From a virus, in the IMG/VR virus record IMGVR_UViG_3300042506_000430, positions 1 to 64,000 of that record: a stretch of 64,000 nt of DNA; one strand, written 5' to 3'. A program made the position numbers and the translations under genes. The notes beneath the pieces are model-generated. The model saw only the letters and a program-made list of their open reading frames with translations. It had not been told where the DNA came from and ran no database searches. Shown piece by piece: positions 1 to 9,218 of this stretch; the first letter of the stretch is position 1, and every line of letters starts with the position of its first letter.

Positions 1-1
1 T

Positions 2-391
2 GATGTTTTTATTGAAAATGAAATGGATAGAATGATTGAATCTTATTCAAAACCAAAAGTAACAAAAAGTGCATTATTGAGGCATTTAAGAGAATATGAT
101 ACACCAACTACTAAGCCAGTTGTAAAGCCAGCAAAACCAACTACAAAACCAACAAGAAGGGATAATCCATTCATCAACCCAAATCCAAAAGTTAATCCAG
201 ACCCAAAAGCAAATACTGAAACAAAGCCAGTTGTAAAACCAGCAAAACCAACAACAAAACCAACAAGGAGAGATAACCCATTTATTAACCCAAACCCAAA
301 AGTTAATACAACACCAAAAGCAATTTCACCTGAAAAGGCAAAAAACGCTATTATAGATAACATTATGCAATTACTAAATTTTGAAAACTAA
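2..391 (+). CDS. Proline/lysine-rich tandem-repeat protein, 5' end outside window
   Basis: The frame is open from base 2, so the true start may lie upstream; the first in-frame ATG in the window is at 23. The protein has a basic N-terminus and then two near-identical 28-residue copies (DNA 113-196 and 224-307) rich in KPxxKP and a RRDNPFINPNP motif, separated by a short linker, then a helical tail. The low-complexity Pro/Lys repeats suggest an unstructured linker or nucleic-acid or protein-binding strip. It lies directly upstream of the next gene with a one-base TAATG overlap, so the two are probably translationally coupled. I do not recognise a family; a minor role in packaging or the virion is only a guess from position. 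Confidence 0.7.
   Translation, partial: DVFIENEMDRMIESYSKPKVTKSALLRHLREYDTPTTKPVVKPAKPTTKPTRRDNPFINPNPKVNPDPKANTETKPVVKPAKPTTKPTRRDNPFINPNPKVNTTPKAISPEKAKNAIIDNIMQLLNFEN
113..307 (+). repeat. Two 84-bp direct repeats inside the first gene
   Basis: Copies at 113-196 and 224-307 encode the same 28 residues except for synonymous changes, which implies duplication followed by purifying selection on the peptide. Confidence 0.8.
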
Positions 392-1737
392 TGAAGGATA
401 TTAATAAATTAATAAAAAGAAAACTAAAGGAGCAATTAGATTATAGTGGTTCTGAAAGAATGGATCCAAGACTTGAAAAGAAATTGGCTGACCCTGAAAG
501 TATGTTTGCTAAAAACCCAGCCTTTAAGAGGGGTGCTGCTGATGTTCAAAAATTATATAGTGATTCATTTAATGACTTGGTTGAAAAGGTTAGAGATGTA
601 GTTGGTAAGGATGATTTGACACCAAATGAATTGGCTAGCATAATATCAACCACTATGTTTAGAAATGTTAGAGCAATTCAAGAGATTGAACAATCAAATA
701 GTGATGAATTAGTAGAGTTAGCAATTGAAGGGACATTAAATGAAATGGAAATTTCTGATGAAACATTTACTATTAATGCAACATTAGATATGCCAGGTAA
801 TGATGTGGTTGGCAAAATGAAACAAAATAAAGAGGAAATAGAGGATGAATTAACTTTTGAGGAACAAGAGGTGTTGGATGATGAAGTATTTAAAAGAGAT
901 ATTATTAATGCTTTAATTGGTGGTACAGGGAAAAAAGTCCAATACATTTATGAAAAGCCAGAAATAAAAGCAAGATTGGATGAAATTAATCCAAGATTAT
1001 TTCAATTATATAAATCAACATTACCATTAATTGATCTTCATTTTTATTATTTAAATGAAGATTATATGGATATGGCTAGTGGTGGTGGTGGAGTTGCTGG
1101 TGCTGTTGAAGTTGATGATGAAGAAGATAAGGAAACAAATGAATTAAAAACTGTTATAAATGCTGCTGGATTTATTTTTCCAGTTCTATGCCATGAAATA
1201 GGTAAGGGAGTTCAAGAAGCATTAGCAAGACAAGGTTATCCTTCTGATACTGATACAGCTAATATGACATTAGGTCAAGCAGATACATTAAAAGCAGAAA
1301 CAGAGGGTTTAAGAATTGGGCCAGCCATCTTAAAGAAGATAAGAAATATTTTACCAATGGATGTATTGGACAAATCAGATATTGGATTAATTAATTTCTT
1401 TTTTGTTGAATTGTATAAAATACCTGCAAAAGAATTTCTTAACTTAATGAAATATGTTATATCAACTAATCCTAGTGATAATTCATATGCTCAAAATGAA
1501 TTTAAAGACTTAGTTGCTGCTGCAAGAGAAGGTAAGCAAAGATATCTTGATTATTTAATGAGTCAATTTGATGATGGTGGTTTAGGTGACCAAGATGATG
1601 ATGATGATGATACAAATACCCCAGACAACACATATTCTGGTGGTAAACAAGTTAAAAATTTTGACCCAAATGACTATATGGATGTCAGTTTACCTGAATT
1701 ACTTAAAAATTTGAGAGATGCAAATATGTTAAATTAA
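391..1737 (+). CDS. Unknown phage protein upstream of terminase
   Basis: 448 residues, acidic and mostly predicted helical, with a Gly-rich segment near residue 230 and an Asp-rich run near residue 405 (DNA about 1600). No catalytic motif is recognised. It starts at ATG 391, overlapping the previous stop by one base, and ends just before a strong terminator. The position before the large terminase would suit a small terminase, neck or virion protein, but it is much longer than typical small terminases. Function unassigned. Confidence 0.8.
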   Translation: MKDINKLIKRKLKEQLDYSGSERMDPRLEKKLADPESMFAKNPAFKRGAADVQKLYSDSFNDLVEKVRDVVGKDDLTPNELASIISTTMFRNVRAIQEIEQSNSDELVELAIEGTLNEMEISDETFTINATLDMPGNDVVGKMKQNKEEIEDELTFEEQEVLDDEVFKRDIINALIGGTGKKVQYIYEKPEIKARLDEINPRLFQLYKSTLPLIDLHFYYLNEDYMDMASGGGGVAGAVEVDDEEDKETNELKTVINAAGFIFPVLCHEIGKGVQEALARQGYPSDTDTANMTLGQADTLKAETEGLRIGPAILKKIRNILPMDVLDKSDIGLINFFFVELYKIPAKEFLNLMKYVISTNPSDNSYAQNEFKDLVAAAREGKQRYLDYLMSQFDDGGLGDQDDDDDDTNTPDNTYSGGKQVKNFDPNDYMDVSLPELLKNLRDANMLN

Positions 1738-1757
1738 TTTTTATTTTTCATAGAATT

Positions 1758-1790
1758 AACCCCCATTCTTAATTAGTTTGGGGGTTTTTT
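1758..1790 (+). terminator. Rho-independent terminator
   Basis: A C5/G5 stem with flanking A/T pairs (AACCCCCA paired with TGGGGGTT) and a 13-base loop is followed by a T tract. It separates the first two genes from terminase. Confidence 0.85.
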
Positions 1791-1799
1791 TATTTTGTA

Positions 1800-1821
1800 T
1801 GTATTTATAAAAAAACAAAAT
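1800..1821 (+). promoter_or_regulatory. Putative late promoter, TATTTATAA core
   Basis: TATTTATAA at 1802-1810 followed by an A-rich leader, ending 11 bases before the terminase ATG and directly after a terminator. The same element precedes many genes here (see findings). Confidence 0.55.
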
Positions 1822-3573
1822 ATGACAAGAGATCAAGTATTGATTGAATCAGCCAAATGTATAAAAAGCACACCATATTGTTTAAAGACATATTTACAAA
1901 CATATGACAATACAGTTAAAAGATATGTACCATTAGATTTATTTCCAGACCAAGTAAAATTGATTGAGGATTTTGATTCATATAATGAAAATATTGCATT
2001 AAAGTATAGGCAGGCTGGGGTGTCAACGGTTACAGCTGCTTGGATATCAAAAAAATTAGCATTTGCAAATAAGAATAAACCTGAAAAAGTGTTAATTATT
2101 GCCAACAAATTGGATACCGCAGTTGAGATGGCTAATAAGGTTAGACATTTTACAGAACAATGGCCTAATTGGGTTGGTATTGGATTTTCATCTGAAAAAA
2201 ATTCAGCAAGGCATTTTAAATTAAACAATGATTGTGAGGTTAAAGCAGTGGCAACATCAAAAGATGCGTTAAGGGGTTATACACCCACCACATTGATATT
2301 TGATGAGGCAGCCTATATTGATGCTGACCCCGACTTTTGGGCAGCCTCTATGGCATCGCTATCAACAGGGGGTAAGGTTGTGGTAATATCAACACCAAAT
2401 GGTTATGATAGGATATATTATGAGATATATGACCAAGCATTGCGTAATATGAATGAGTTCAAGATTACTGAAATGGTTTGGTATAGGGATCCAAGATATA
2501 CAAAAGATTTATTTTTGGTAAAGACAAAAGATATGATTCATTATCTTTTAAATAAAGAAGAATATACCAAAGATGATATATTAGATTTATCACATGAGAA
2601 TTCATACGAAAGAGACCATCAAGTAGTGATTGACCATATTGAAGAAGGTTATAAACCATGTTCATCTTGGTATGAGGGTATGGTGAAGAAATTAAAATAT
2701 GATAAAAGAAAAGTTTCACAAGAGATTGAAAGTAATTTCTTGGGGTCAGGTGATAATGTATTTGATTCAGAATTATTAACAAATATCTTAAAGAACCAAT
2801 TGGCAAACCCCATATCAAAATTGATGGGAAATAGTTTATGGATGTTTAAAGAGCCAGAAAATGGTCATAGGTATGTTGCAGGTGTTGATGTATCAAGGGG
2901 CGATTCAGAAGATTTTTCAACAATTCAGATTATTGATTTTGATACACAAGAACAAGTTTTGGAATATGTTGGCAAAATACCCCCAGATATATTAGCAGAA
3001 GTTGTGTATAAATGGTGTACAATGTATAGGGCATTTGTTGTTGTCGATTTGACTGGTGGAATGGGAGTTGCAACATCTAGGAAATTACAAGAAATGAATT
3101 ATCCAAGTTTATATTATGATAATGTTGATACAAATAATAAATGGAAGTATGACCCAAAAATGTATGAAAGGATTCCTGGAATAAATTTCAATAACAAAAG
3201 AGTTCAAATGATTGCATCTTATGAAGAAGCATTAAGACATGGTTTTAAAATTTATTCAAATAGACTATACAATGAAATGAATACCTTTATATATATAAAT
3301 GGGAGACCTGATCACCAGAAGGGGCATCATGATGATTGTATTATGGCAATAGCAATGGCTACTTATGTTGCAGAAAAGTCTTTTCAAGTTTTGGAAAAAG
3401 TAACAAACCACACAAAAGCAATGATTAATTCTTGGAGTACACATACAAATACATATACTGAACAATCACTCTATTTTAATCCAATGATATCAAATGCCAA
3501 TGGTAAAGATGGAATAAATACCCCAAATGTAAATGATTACCAAAAATATAATTGGTTATTTGGTGGAAGATAA
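1822..3573 (+). CDS. Terminase large subunit (gp17-like)
   Basis: ATP-driven DNA packaging motor and headful nuclease. Residues counted from ATG 1822 (583 aa). The N-terminal ATPase has an adenine/P-loop-like YRQAGVST near 62-69, Walker B LIFDEAAY near 158-165 and the coupling motif VISTPNG near 188. The C-terminal RNase H-like nuclease has its acidic residues in AGVDVSRGD (near 353-361), VVVDLTGG (near 406) and HHDD (near 502-505). The Walker A lacks the classical GKT but matches the Q-x-G-x-S/T style of phage terminases. An upstream in-frame TTG at 1795 lies in the terminator/promoter region and is less likely to be the start. The length is usual for T4-like terminases. Confidence 0.95.
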   Translation: MTRDQVLIESAKCIKSTPYCLKTYLQTYDNTVKRYVPLDLFPDQVKLIEDFDSYNENIALKYRQAGVSTVTAAWISKKLAFANKNKPEKVLIIANKLDTAVEMANKVRHFTEQWPNWVGIGFSSEKNSARHFKLNNDCEVKAVATSKDALRGYTPTTLIFDEAAYIDADPDFWAASMASLSTGGKVVVISTPNGYDRIYYEIYDQALRNMNEFKITEMVWYRDPRYTKDLFLVKTKDMIHYLLNKEEYTKDDILDLSHENSYERDHQVVIDHIEEGYKPCSSWYEGMVKKLKYDKRKVSQEIESNFLGSGDNVFDSELLTNILKNQLANPISKLMGNSLWMFKEPENGHRYVAGVDVSRGDSEDFSTIQIIDFDTQEQVLEYVGKIPPDILAEVVYKWCTMYRAFVVVDLTGGMGVATSRKLQEMNYPSLYYDNVDTNNKWKYDPKMYERIPGINFNNKRVQMIASYEEALRHGFKIYSNRLYNEMNTFIYINGRPDHQKGHHDDCIMAIAMATYVAEKSFQVLEKVTNHTKAMINSWSTHTNTYTEQSLYFNPMISNANGKDGINTPNVNDYQKYNWLFGGR

Positions 3574-3585
3574 ATATAATATATT

Positions 3586-5439
3586 ATGAGTAATAATGAA
3601 AATCTAACAGTTTGGCAAAGGTTATCTGCAACTTTTGGACCAAATTCTCTTTTAAATCAAGATATCCCAACATATAAATTTGATAAGAAGGAGTTATTAA
3701 GAACGCAAAATAAAGATGAATATCAAAGGGAAAAATTACAAGCCCAGCAATCATTTTATCTATCAAATCAATGGGCAAAGATTGATAACCACTTATATAC
3801 CCAAGCAGTATATTATGAACCAACAAGATTAGCATCAGTCTATGATTTTGAAAGTATGGAGTATACGCCAGAAATAGGGGCAGCATTAGATATATATGCT
3901 GAAGAATCAACAACAGCAAATGAAGATGGTCATATGCTACAAATATATTCTGAATCAAAAAGAATTAAATCGGTGCTAACTGATTTATTTAATAATGTTT
4001 TGGATATAAACACATCATTGCCTATGTGGACTAGGAATACAGCTAAGTTTGGTGATAATTTTGTCTATTTAAAGTTAGACCCAGAAAAAGGCATTGTTGG
4101 TTGCAATCAATTACCTAATATAGAAATAGAAAGATTAGAACCAGGTAGTACTGAAAAATCACCAAATTATGGTGAAATGTCATCAGAAAATCAATCCCTT
4201 AAATTCAAATGGAAAAATAAACAGATGGAATTTCAGCCTTGGGAAGTTGCTCACTTTAGAATATTGGGAGATGATAGAAAATTACCTTATGGTACATCTT
4301 TATTGGAAAAAGCGAGGCGTATTTGGAAACAACTTTTATTGGCAGAAGATGCTATGTTAATATATAGAACATCAAGAGCACCAGAACGTAGGGTATTTAA
4401 AGTTTTTGTTGGTAATATGGATGATAATGATGTTGAGTCATATGTACAGCGTGTTGCAAATAAATTCAAACGAGAACAAATTGTTGATAGTAAAACGGGT
4501 AATGTGGATATGAGATATAATCAAATGGCTGTTGACCAAGATTATTTTATACCAGTAAGAGACCCCGGGCAAGGTAGTCCCATTGAAACTTTACCTGGCG
4601 GAACAAATCTTGGAGAAATTGCAGATATAGAGTATATCCAGAAAAAATTGGTTACAGCATTAAGGATACCAAAAACATTCTTGGGTTTTGAAGATGTGGC
4701 TGGTGAAGGAAAAACTTTAGCGTTACAAGATATTAGATTTGCAAGAACAATAAATAGAATACAAAAATGTATGATATCTGAATTGAATAAAATTGCAATT
4801 ATTCATTTATTTTTATTGGGTTTTGAGGATGAAATATCTAATTTTACTTTGGGATTAACCAATCCATCAACACAATCAGATTTATTAAAGATTGATGTTT
4901 GGAAAGAAAAGGTTGGTCTTTATAGGGATGCAGTTGCGGATCCTGGTACAGGTATTTCACCAGTTTCAGCAACATGGGCTAAAAAACATATTTTTGGTTT
5001 CTCTGATGAGGAGATTAGATTAGATTTACAACAACAGAGAATTGAAAGAGCAGTTGGTGAAGAATTAAAACAAACCCCTCTCATTATTAAGAAAACTGGA
5101 TTATTTGATAATATTGATAAGTTATATGGTACAGTAAGTGGTGGTACAACAACTGCTGGAGCACCACCACCTCCAATGGGGGATGATATGGGTGGTATGG
5201 ATATGGGTGGTATGGATATGGGTGCACCACCACCTCCAATGGGGGATGATATGGGTGGTATGGATATGGGGATACCTCCACCAGCAGAGTCAGGTTTAGC
5301 ACCAGAATCAAGAGATAGAAATTTGAATATTTTGCTTGAACATAGCAAGTTTAATGGAACAAATTATATTCCATTATCAAAAGGTCAAAAATCTTTGGGG
5401 GATTTAGAAAACGAACTAAAAAAGTTATTAGGTTCATAA
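3586..5439 (+). CDS. Portal protein (gp20-like)
   Basis: 617 residues. Forms the dodecameric ring at the head vertex through which DNA is packaged. The sequence has the T4 gp20-like pattern: an N-terminal segment with a YxPTRLASVYDFESM-type motif, the central EIGAALDIYAEE helix, the WEVAHFRI stretch, RAPERRVFKV and a basic/aromatic wing, and a long terminal helix region. It lies 12 bases after terminase, replacing the T4 order in which sheath and tube genes come between. Unusual: residues about 520-565 are a Pro/Gly/Met/Asp low-complexity tail made of two copies of APPPPMGDD followed by GGMDMG units. Confidence 0.92.
   Translation: MSNNENLTVWQRLSATFGPNSLLNQDIPTYKFDKKELLRTQNKDEYQREKLQAQQSFYLSNQWAKIDNHLYTQAVYYEPTRLASVYDFESMEYTPEIGAALDIYAEESTTANEDGHMLQIYSESKRIKSVLTDLFNNVLDINTSLPMWTRNTAKFGDNFVYLKLDPEKGIVGCNQLPNIEIERLEPGSTEKSPNYGEMSSENQSLKFKWKNKQMEFQPWEVAHFRILGDDRKLPYGTSLLEKARRIWKQLLLAEDAMLIYRTSRAPERRVFKVFVGNMDDNDVESYVQRVANKFKREQIVDSKTGNVDMRYNQMAVDQDYFIPVRDPGQGSPIETLPGGTNLGEIADIEYIQKKLVTALRIPKTFLGFEDVAGEGKTLALQDIRFARTINRIQKCMISELNKIAIIHLFLLGFEDEISNFTLGLTNPSTQSDLLKIDVWKEKVGLYRDAVADPGTGISPVSATWAKKHIFGFSDEEIRLDLQQQRIERAVGEELKQTPLIIKKTGLFDNIDKLYGTVSGGTTTAGAPPPPMGDDMGGMDMGGMDMGAPPPPMGDDMGGMDMGIPPPAESGLAPESRDRNLNILLEHSKFNGTNYIPLSKGQKSLGDLENELKKLLGS
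5161..5270 (+). repeat. 47-bp direct repeats in portal gene tail
   Basis: Two identical 47-bp copies (5161-5207 and 5224-5270), spaced 63 bases apart, encode APPPPMGDDMGGMDMG-type units in frame. Confidence 0.85.
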
Positions 5440-5460
5440 TATTTATAAAAAAAGAAAAAT
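5440..5460 (+). promoter_or_regulatory. Putative late promoter, TATTTATAA core
   Basis: TATTTATAA at 5440-5448, 12 bases before ATG 5461, followed by an A-rich leader. Same element as before terminase. Confidence 0.5.
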
Positions 5461-6165
5461 ATGAAATTTGGTAGAGTAAAAACAATTATTGAAAATAATC
5501 TTTCAGAATCTGTAAAAGATAAGAAGATTTTTAAAGAAAACATAAAAAATTTTAAAAAGCATATTTTAAAGGATAAAAATTTATCCAAATTATATGTATT
5601 ATATGGTGATTTATCAAAGCCAAGGGGTTTAACTGAAAGTGAGGCAAAAACTTATCTGGATGAGGGCATTGATTGGGCTAAGAAATTAATTAGTAAATCT
5701 AAAATACCAGTCATCCTAAATAAACTTGATAATAATGAATATGGAAATATTGATAAATTAGTTTATGAATCAACAAAAAGTATTGAAGAATTGGTTGAAA
5801 TCAAAAAGAATATTTTAACTGTATTAGTACAACCAATTAAAATTAATGAGAATAAAATTAACTTACCAATAAGTTCAATGGTTAAAGTTGTTAATACAAA
5901 AGTTAATGAATATATTAATTCATTAAATGAGGAAACAAAAAAGGAAATTTTATCATTATTAAAAGAAGATAAGAATAAATTAAATGCTGATTTTATAACA
6001 TTAAAATCTGATACAGAGAAGAAACTAGTTGAATTGTCTTTGACCGAAACAAATGCTGAAGTTAAGACAAAAATATTAAAGGCAATTGATAAGGTTAAAA
6101 CTGATAAGTTTGATATATTGAATTATTATGAAATAAAAAATTTAAATAAATCATTAAATGGGTAA
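5461..6165 (+). CDS. Unknown helical protein at the gp67/gp68 position
   Basis: 234 residues, Lys/Glu-rich, predicted almost entirely helical with coiled-coil-like stretches in the second half. No known domain recognised. It sits between portal and prohead protease, where T4 has the small prohead core proteins gp67 and gp68, so a head-core or assembly role is plausible from position only. It is preceded by its own putative promoter. Confidence 0.8.
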   Translation: MKFGRVKTIIENNLSESVKDKKIFKENIKNFKKHILKDKNLSKLYVLYGDLSKPRGLTESEAKTYLDEGIDWAKKLISKSKIPVILNKLDNNEYGNIDKLVYESTKSIEELVEIKKNILTVLVQPIKINENKINLPISSMVKVVNTKVNEYINSLNEETKKEILSLLKEDKNKLNADFITLKSDTEKKLVELSLTETNAEVKTKILKAIDKVKTDKFDILNYYEIKNLNKSLNG

Positions 6166-6189
6166 TTTCATTTGATAATTATATTGTTT

Positions 6190-6211
6190 TTGTTTATTTT
6201 TAAATAAACAA
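6190..6211 (+). promoter_or_regulatory. 10-bp inverted repeat upstream of 6222 gene
   Basis: TTGTTTATTT, a two-base spacer, then AAATAAACAA, a perfect inverted repeat centred about 22 bases before the ATG at 6222. The very short spacer and A/T-only core make it more like a protein-binding palindrome than a terminator; a diverged promoter element is also possible. Confidence 0.35.
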
Positions 6212-6221
6212 TTAACAATCA

Positions 6222-6662
6222 ATGAAGAATGGGAAAAAAATAAGACTTAGGTTATTTAATGATTTAAAAGTATTTTACGGTACTATTGATTATATTGAAT
6301 TAAAATCAATTTACATAAATATTCAATCTTGGGTTCAGCCAAAAGATGACTATACTAACTGGAAAAAAATTGTTTGCACCCAGTCAAGGGATATTAAGCA
6401 CACAATATTAGATGTCAATGATTTGAATTTATTTCATAAATCAACAATTGTTGATTTGGATATTAGACATAGTGGTCTTTCGTTAGATAAAAAATCTTTT
6501 ATGAACCTTGAAATAACTTTATTTGCTAAAGTTGGGGTTGATTTTAAATCAAATGAATTAAAGGACTCTGTTAGAAAAATAATAAAAGAAATATATAATA
6601 AAAATATTTCTAAAAACAAATATTTTGATTTTTTCATAACAAAAAGAGATTTAATTCAATAA
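6222..6662 (+). CDS. Unknown protein between portal and protease
   Basis: 146 residues, mixed alpha/beta, basic C-terminal third. The start ATG at 6222 follows the 6190-6211 inverted repeat. It has no motif I recognise. Position suggests a head assembly role (T4 gp67/gp68 location), but sequence alone does not support a family. Confidence 0.75.
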   Translation: MKNGKKIRLRLFNDLKVFYGTIDYIELKSIYINIQSWVQPKDDYTNWKKIVCTQSRDIKHTILDVNDLNLFHKSTIVDLDIRHSGLSLDKKSFMNLEITLFAKVGVDFKSNELKDSVRKIIKEIYNKNISKNKYFDFFITKRDLIQ

Positions 6663-6678
6663 AACAAAACATTTTATA

Positions 6679-6700
6679 TATTTATTATATAAAATATAAT
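6679..6700 (+). promoter_or_regulatory. Putative late promoter, TATTTATTA core
   Basis: TATTTATTA at 6679-6687, 13 bases before the protease ATG, with an A/T-only leader. Confidence 0.5.
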
Positions 6701-7402
6701 ATGAATAGTTTAAGAATATTAGAATCAAATGAAATTGGTCATGGAATATTAATTGAGGCTGATGCTGGTTGGATTAATCCCAAAGACCAATTAAATGTTA
6801 ATTTAATACAAGAAAACAAAAAGTTAGATTATAAGAACCCTTTTGAATTTTATGCTGTATTGCAAAAGCATGATGTACCAAATAGAAATGGTAGAACATA
6901 TCCTGAAAAAATATTAAAAAGGGAGGCTGAAAGATATAAGCAAATTATTGAAAAGGGTTTATCTACTTCTGAATTAAATCACCCCGAATCATCCTTAATT
7001 GACTTAGATAGAGTTGCCCACTTAATAACAGAAATTTGGTGGGATGGCAATATACTAATGGGTAAATTATTGCTATTAACCTCTCCTGGCTTTCACCAGA
7101 GCGGTGTTGTGTCAACCAAGGGTGATGTTGCCGCAAATCTAATGAGGCAAGGAGTGAGCCTAGGAATCAGTTCTAGGGGGGTTGGATCACTTAAAAAAGT
7201 TGGGGAGAAAAATGAGGTTCAAGATGATTTTGAATTGATTTGTTTTGATTTGGTTTCATCCCCATCAACACCCGGGGCATACCTATTCTCAAATAAGGAA
7301 GATAGGCATAAGTATGATGAAAAACTAGAAGAAGAAAAGAAAATTGACCCCTCAACTAATATATTAAAATTAATGAATAAACTTGATAGTTATTTGAAAT
7401 AA
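6701..7402 (+). CDS. Prohead core protease (gp21-like)
   Basis: 233 residues. Serine protease of the T4 gp21/herpesvirus assemblin type that processes scaffold and capsid proteins during head maturation. Visible family motifs: a conserved DVPNRNGRTYP segment near residues 58-68, the catalytic His in ELNHPESS (H94) and the catalytic Ser in GISSRGVG (S157/S158). It is followed one base after its stop by the first of three LRR-like genes, which interrupt the usual protease-scaffold-capsid order. A good substrate-like site is present in the capsid protein downstream. Confidence 0.92.
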   Translation: MNSLRILESNEIGHGILIEADAGWINPKDQLNVNLIQENKKLDYKNPFEFYAVLQKHDVPNRNGRTYPEKILKREAERYKQIIEKGLSTSELNHPESSLIDLDRVAHLITEIWWDGNILMGKLLLLTSPGFHQSGVVSTKGDVAANLMRQGVSLGISSRGVGSLKKVGEKNEVQDDFELICFDLVSSPSTPGAYLFSNKEDRHKYDEKLEEEKKIDPSTNILKLMNKLDSYLK

Positions 7403-7403
7403 A

Positions 7404-8165
7404 ATGGAAATAGCAACATTAGGAAAGATATTTGAATTTATCAAAGAAAAGGGTGAACAAAATTTACCATTATTTTGGAAAATGAAAAATAATATGCCAT
7501 TAACAGAAGAAGATTTGAATGTTAAAGGTGATTTGCATTTATCAAATAGAAACATAACCTCACTACCAAAAGGCTTGAAAGTTTATGGGAATATGAGTTT
7601 AGGGTATAGTAAAGTAAGATCATTACCAGAAGGATTAGAAGTTGGCGGTACGTTAAATGTTTCTGATAGTATGATAAGCAAATTACCAAAAGGATTAAAA
7701 GTTGGTGGTTCTCTGGTTATATCTTATACAAGTATAGGAATACTACCAAAAGGATTGGAAGTTGGTGGAGTTATCTATGCAATAAATAGTCATATATTTA
7801 ATATAGACGAAATACCAAAAGGTGTAATAACTGAAGGAATTGTAACTATCAACAAATTAATACTTAATTCAAATTTAACAATAAGTAGTGATTTGCATTT
7901 ACAACATACAAAAATACCCTCATTACCAGAAGGATTGAAAGTTGGGAAGCATTTGTTTTTAGGATATTCAGAAATAACATCCTTACCAGAAGGATTAAAC
8001 GTTGGGGAGCATTTGTTTTTAGGATATTCAAAAATAACCTCATTACCAAAAGGGTTGGAAGTTTTTGGTGGTTTGTATATTAAAAATGCACCATTAACAA
8101 AATACACAGATGAGCAATTAAGAGAAATGGTTAAACCTGGACATATAAATAGGATAATGAGATAA
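7404..8165 (+). CDS. LRR-like repeat protein, paralog 1
   Basis: 253 residues, the longest member of the family. An N-terminal helical cap (residues 1-45, ATLGKIFEFIKEK then WKMKNNMPLTEEDL) is followed by about nine 20-residue repeats of the LPxGLxVxGxLxLxxxxITS type and a C-terminal cap containing PLTKYTDEQLREMVKPG. The repeats resemble the 20-residue bacterial LRR class (YopM/IpaH type), though another beta-solenoid is possible. The middle (about 120-165) is irregular, with a repeat whose leucines are displaced. It begins one base after the protease stop and overlaps the next paralog by one base. Confidence 0.85.
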   Translation: MEIATLGKIFEFIKEKGEQNLPLFWKMKNNMPLTEEDLNVKGDLHLSNRNITSLPKGLKVYGNMSLGYSKVRSLPEGLEVGGTLNVSDSMISKLPKGLKVGGSLVISYTSIGILPKGLEVGGVIYAINSHIFNIDEIPKGVITEGIVTINKLILNSNLTISSDLHLQHTKIPSLPEGLKVGKHLFLGYSEITSLPEGLNVGEHLFLGYSKITSLPKGLEVFGGLYIKNAPLTKYTDEQLREMVKPGHINRIMR

Positions 8166-8566
8166 TGGAAATAGCAACATTAAAAAACATATTTAATTTC
8201 CTTGAAGTAAATGAAAAAAAATTATCCATAAAATGGAAAATGATGAATAAAATCCCCTTTACTAAAGAACAATTATATGTCAAAGGTGATTTGGATTTAC
8301 AAGGGGAAGACATAGAACAATTGCCAGCAGGGTTATATATTAAACGTAATTTATTGTTAAATGCCACACCAATAAAAAAATTACCAAAAGGTTTAAGAGT
8401 TGGTGGTGATTTGCAGTTACAAGATTGTGAAAATTTAAAATCCCTACCAAAAGATTTAAAAGTTCGGGGTAATATATGGCTTGGTGGCACACCATTAGGG
8501 AGAATGTCAGATGAGAAAATATTAAATATGGTAAAACCAGATGGCTATATAGGTAACATATATTAA
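8165..8566 (+). CDS. LRR-like repeat protein, paralog 2
   Basis: 133 residues: the shared helical cap (ATLKNIFNFLEVNEKK), about four repeats and the C-terminal cap, here with an RMSDEKILNMVKPDG variant. The stop of paralog 1 and this ATG share a base (TAATG), so coupling is likely. One of the shortest members; probably the same fold with fewer coils. Confidence 0.82.
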   Translation: MEIATLKNIFNFLEVNEKKLSIKWKMMNKIPFTKEQLYVKGDLDLQGEDIEQLPAGLYIKRNLLLNATPIKKLPKGLRVGGDLQLQDCENLKSLPKDLKVRGNIWLGGTPLGRMSDEKILNMVKPDGYIGNIY

Positions 8567-8567
8567 A

Positions 8568-9158
8568 ATGAAAGAAGAAACATTAGGAAAGATATTTGAA
8601 TTTATCAAAGAAAAGAGCAAACAAAATTTACCATTATTTTGGAAATTGAAAAATGATATACCATTAACAGAAGAAGATTTGACTTTTAAAGGTGATTTAA
8701 ATTTAGAAAATTCAAAAATAACCTCCTTACCAGATGGTTTGAAAGTTGAGGGTGATTTGATGTTAACCTTTTCAGAAATAAGCTCATTACCAGATGATTT
8801 ACAAGTTGGTGGTCATTTAAACATAATTGGTTGTGATGCCATAAACTCATTACCAAAAGGATTAAAAGTTGGTGACAGCATTCAATTATCACCAAAACGA
8901 ATAGTTTCCATTGGGGAAGGATTGTTTGTTGGTGGGGATTTAAATTTATTTAATAGCCAAATAAAATCATTACCCCAAGGAGTTAAAATTGGGGGAGAGT
9001 TAATATTATCCTTTACAAAAATAGAAACATTACCAAAAGGTTTGATAGTTAAAGGTGGTTTGGATATTGCTGGAACACCATTAGAAAAATATTCAGATGA
9101 TGAATTAAGAAAAATGGTTAAACCTGGAGTTATAAAAGGTTCAATAATTAGAGATTAA
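8568..9158 (+). CDS. LRR-like repeat protein, paralog 3
   Basis: 196 residues with the shared N-cap (ETLGKIFEFIKEKSKQ, nearly identical to paralog 1), about seven repeats and the KYSDDELRKMVKPG C-cap. One base separates it from the previous stop. The near-identical N-terminal DNA of paralogs 1 and 3 (about 7420-7530 and 8580-8690) points to duplication within the island. Confidence 0.84.
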   Translation: MKEETLGKIFEFIKEKSKQNLPLFWKLKNDIPLTEEDLTFKGDLNLENSKITSLPDGLKVEGDLMLTFSEISSLPDDLQVGGHLNIIGCDAINSLPKGLKVGDSIQLSPKRIVSIGEGLFVGGDLNLFNSQIKSLPQGVKIGGELILSFTKIETLPKGLIVKGGLDIAGTPLEKYSDDELRKMVKPGVIKGSIIRD

Positions 9159-9187
9159 AAAATTTGATTTTACAAAAAAAACAACTA

Positions 9188-9218
9188 TATTTATACAAAC
9201 AAATAAAAAACAATACCT
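9188..9218 (+). promoter_or_regulatory. Putative late promoter, TATTTATAC core
   Basis: TATTTATAC at 9188-9196, 22 bases upstream of ATG 9219, with an A-rich leader. Confidence 0.45.

Larger units (their letters stand above)
7404..9158 (+). repeat. LRR-like gene island 1 (three paralogs)
   Basis: Three tandem paralogs built from 60-63-bp coding repeats of consensus LPxGLKVGGxLxLxxTxITS, inserted between prohead protease and the DUF4494-like and scaffold genes. The repeated DNA stretches are similar enough to recombine. Confidence 0.9.

Noticed and set aside
43-363. Antisense frame opposite the first gene
   Set aside because: A hydrophobic-looking product created by the complement of the Pro/Lys repeats; no leader, and the plus-strand gene is coupled to its neighbour.
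1795-1821. Upstream TTG start for terminase
   Set aside because: It lies in the terminator/promoter interval; ATG 1822 has a normal A-rich leader and gives a standard length.
6190-6211. Inverted repeat as a terminator
   Set aside because: Two-base loop, A/T-only stem core and no following T tract.
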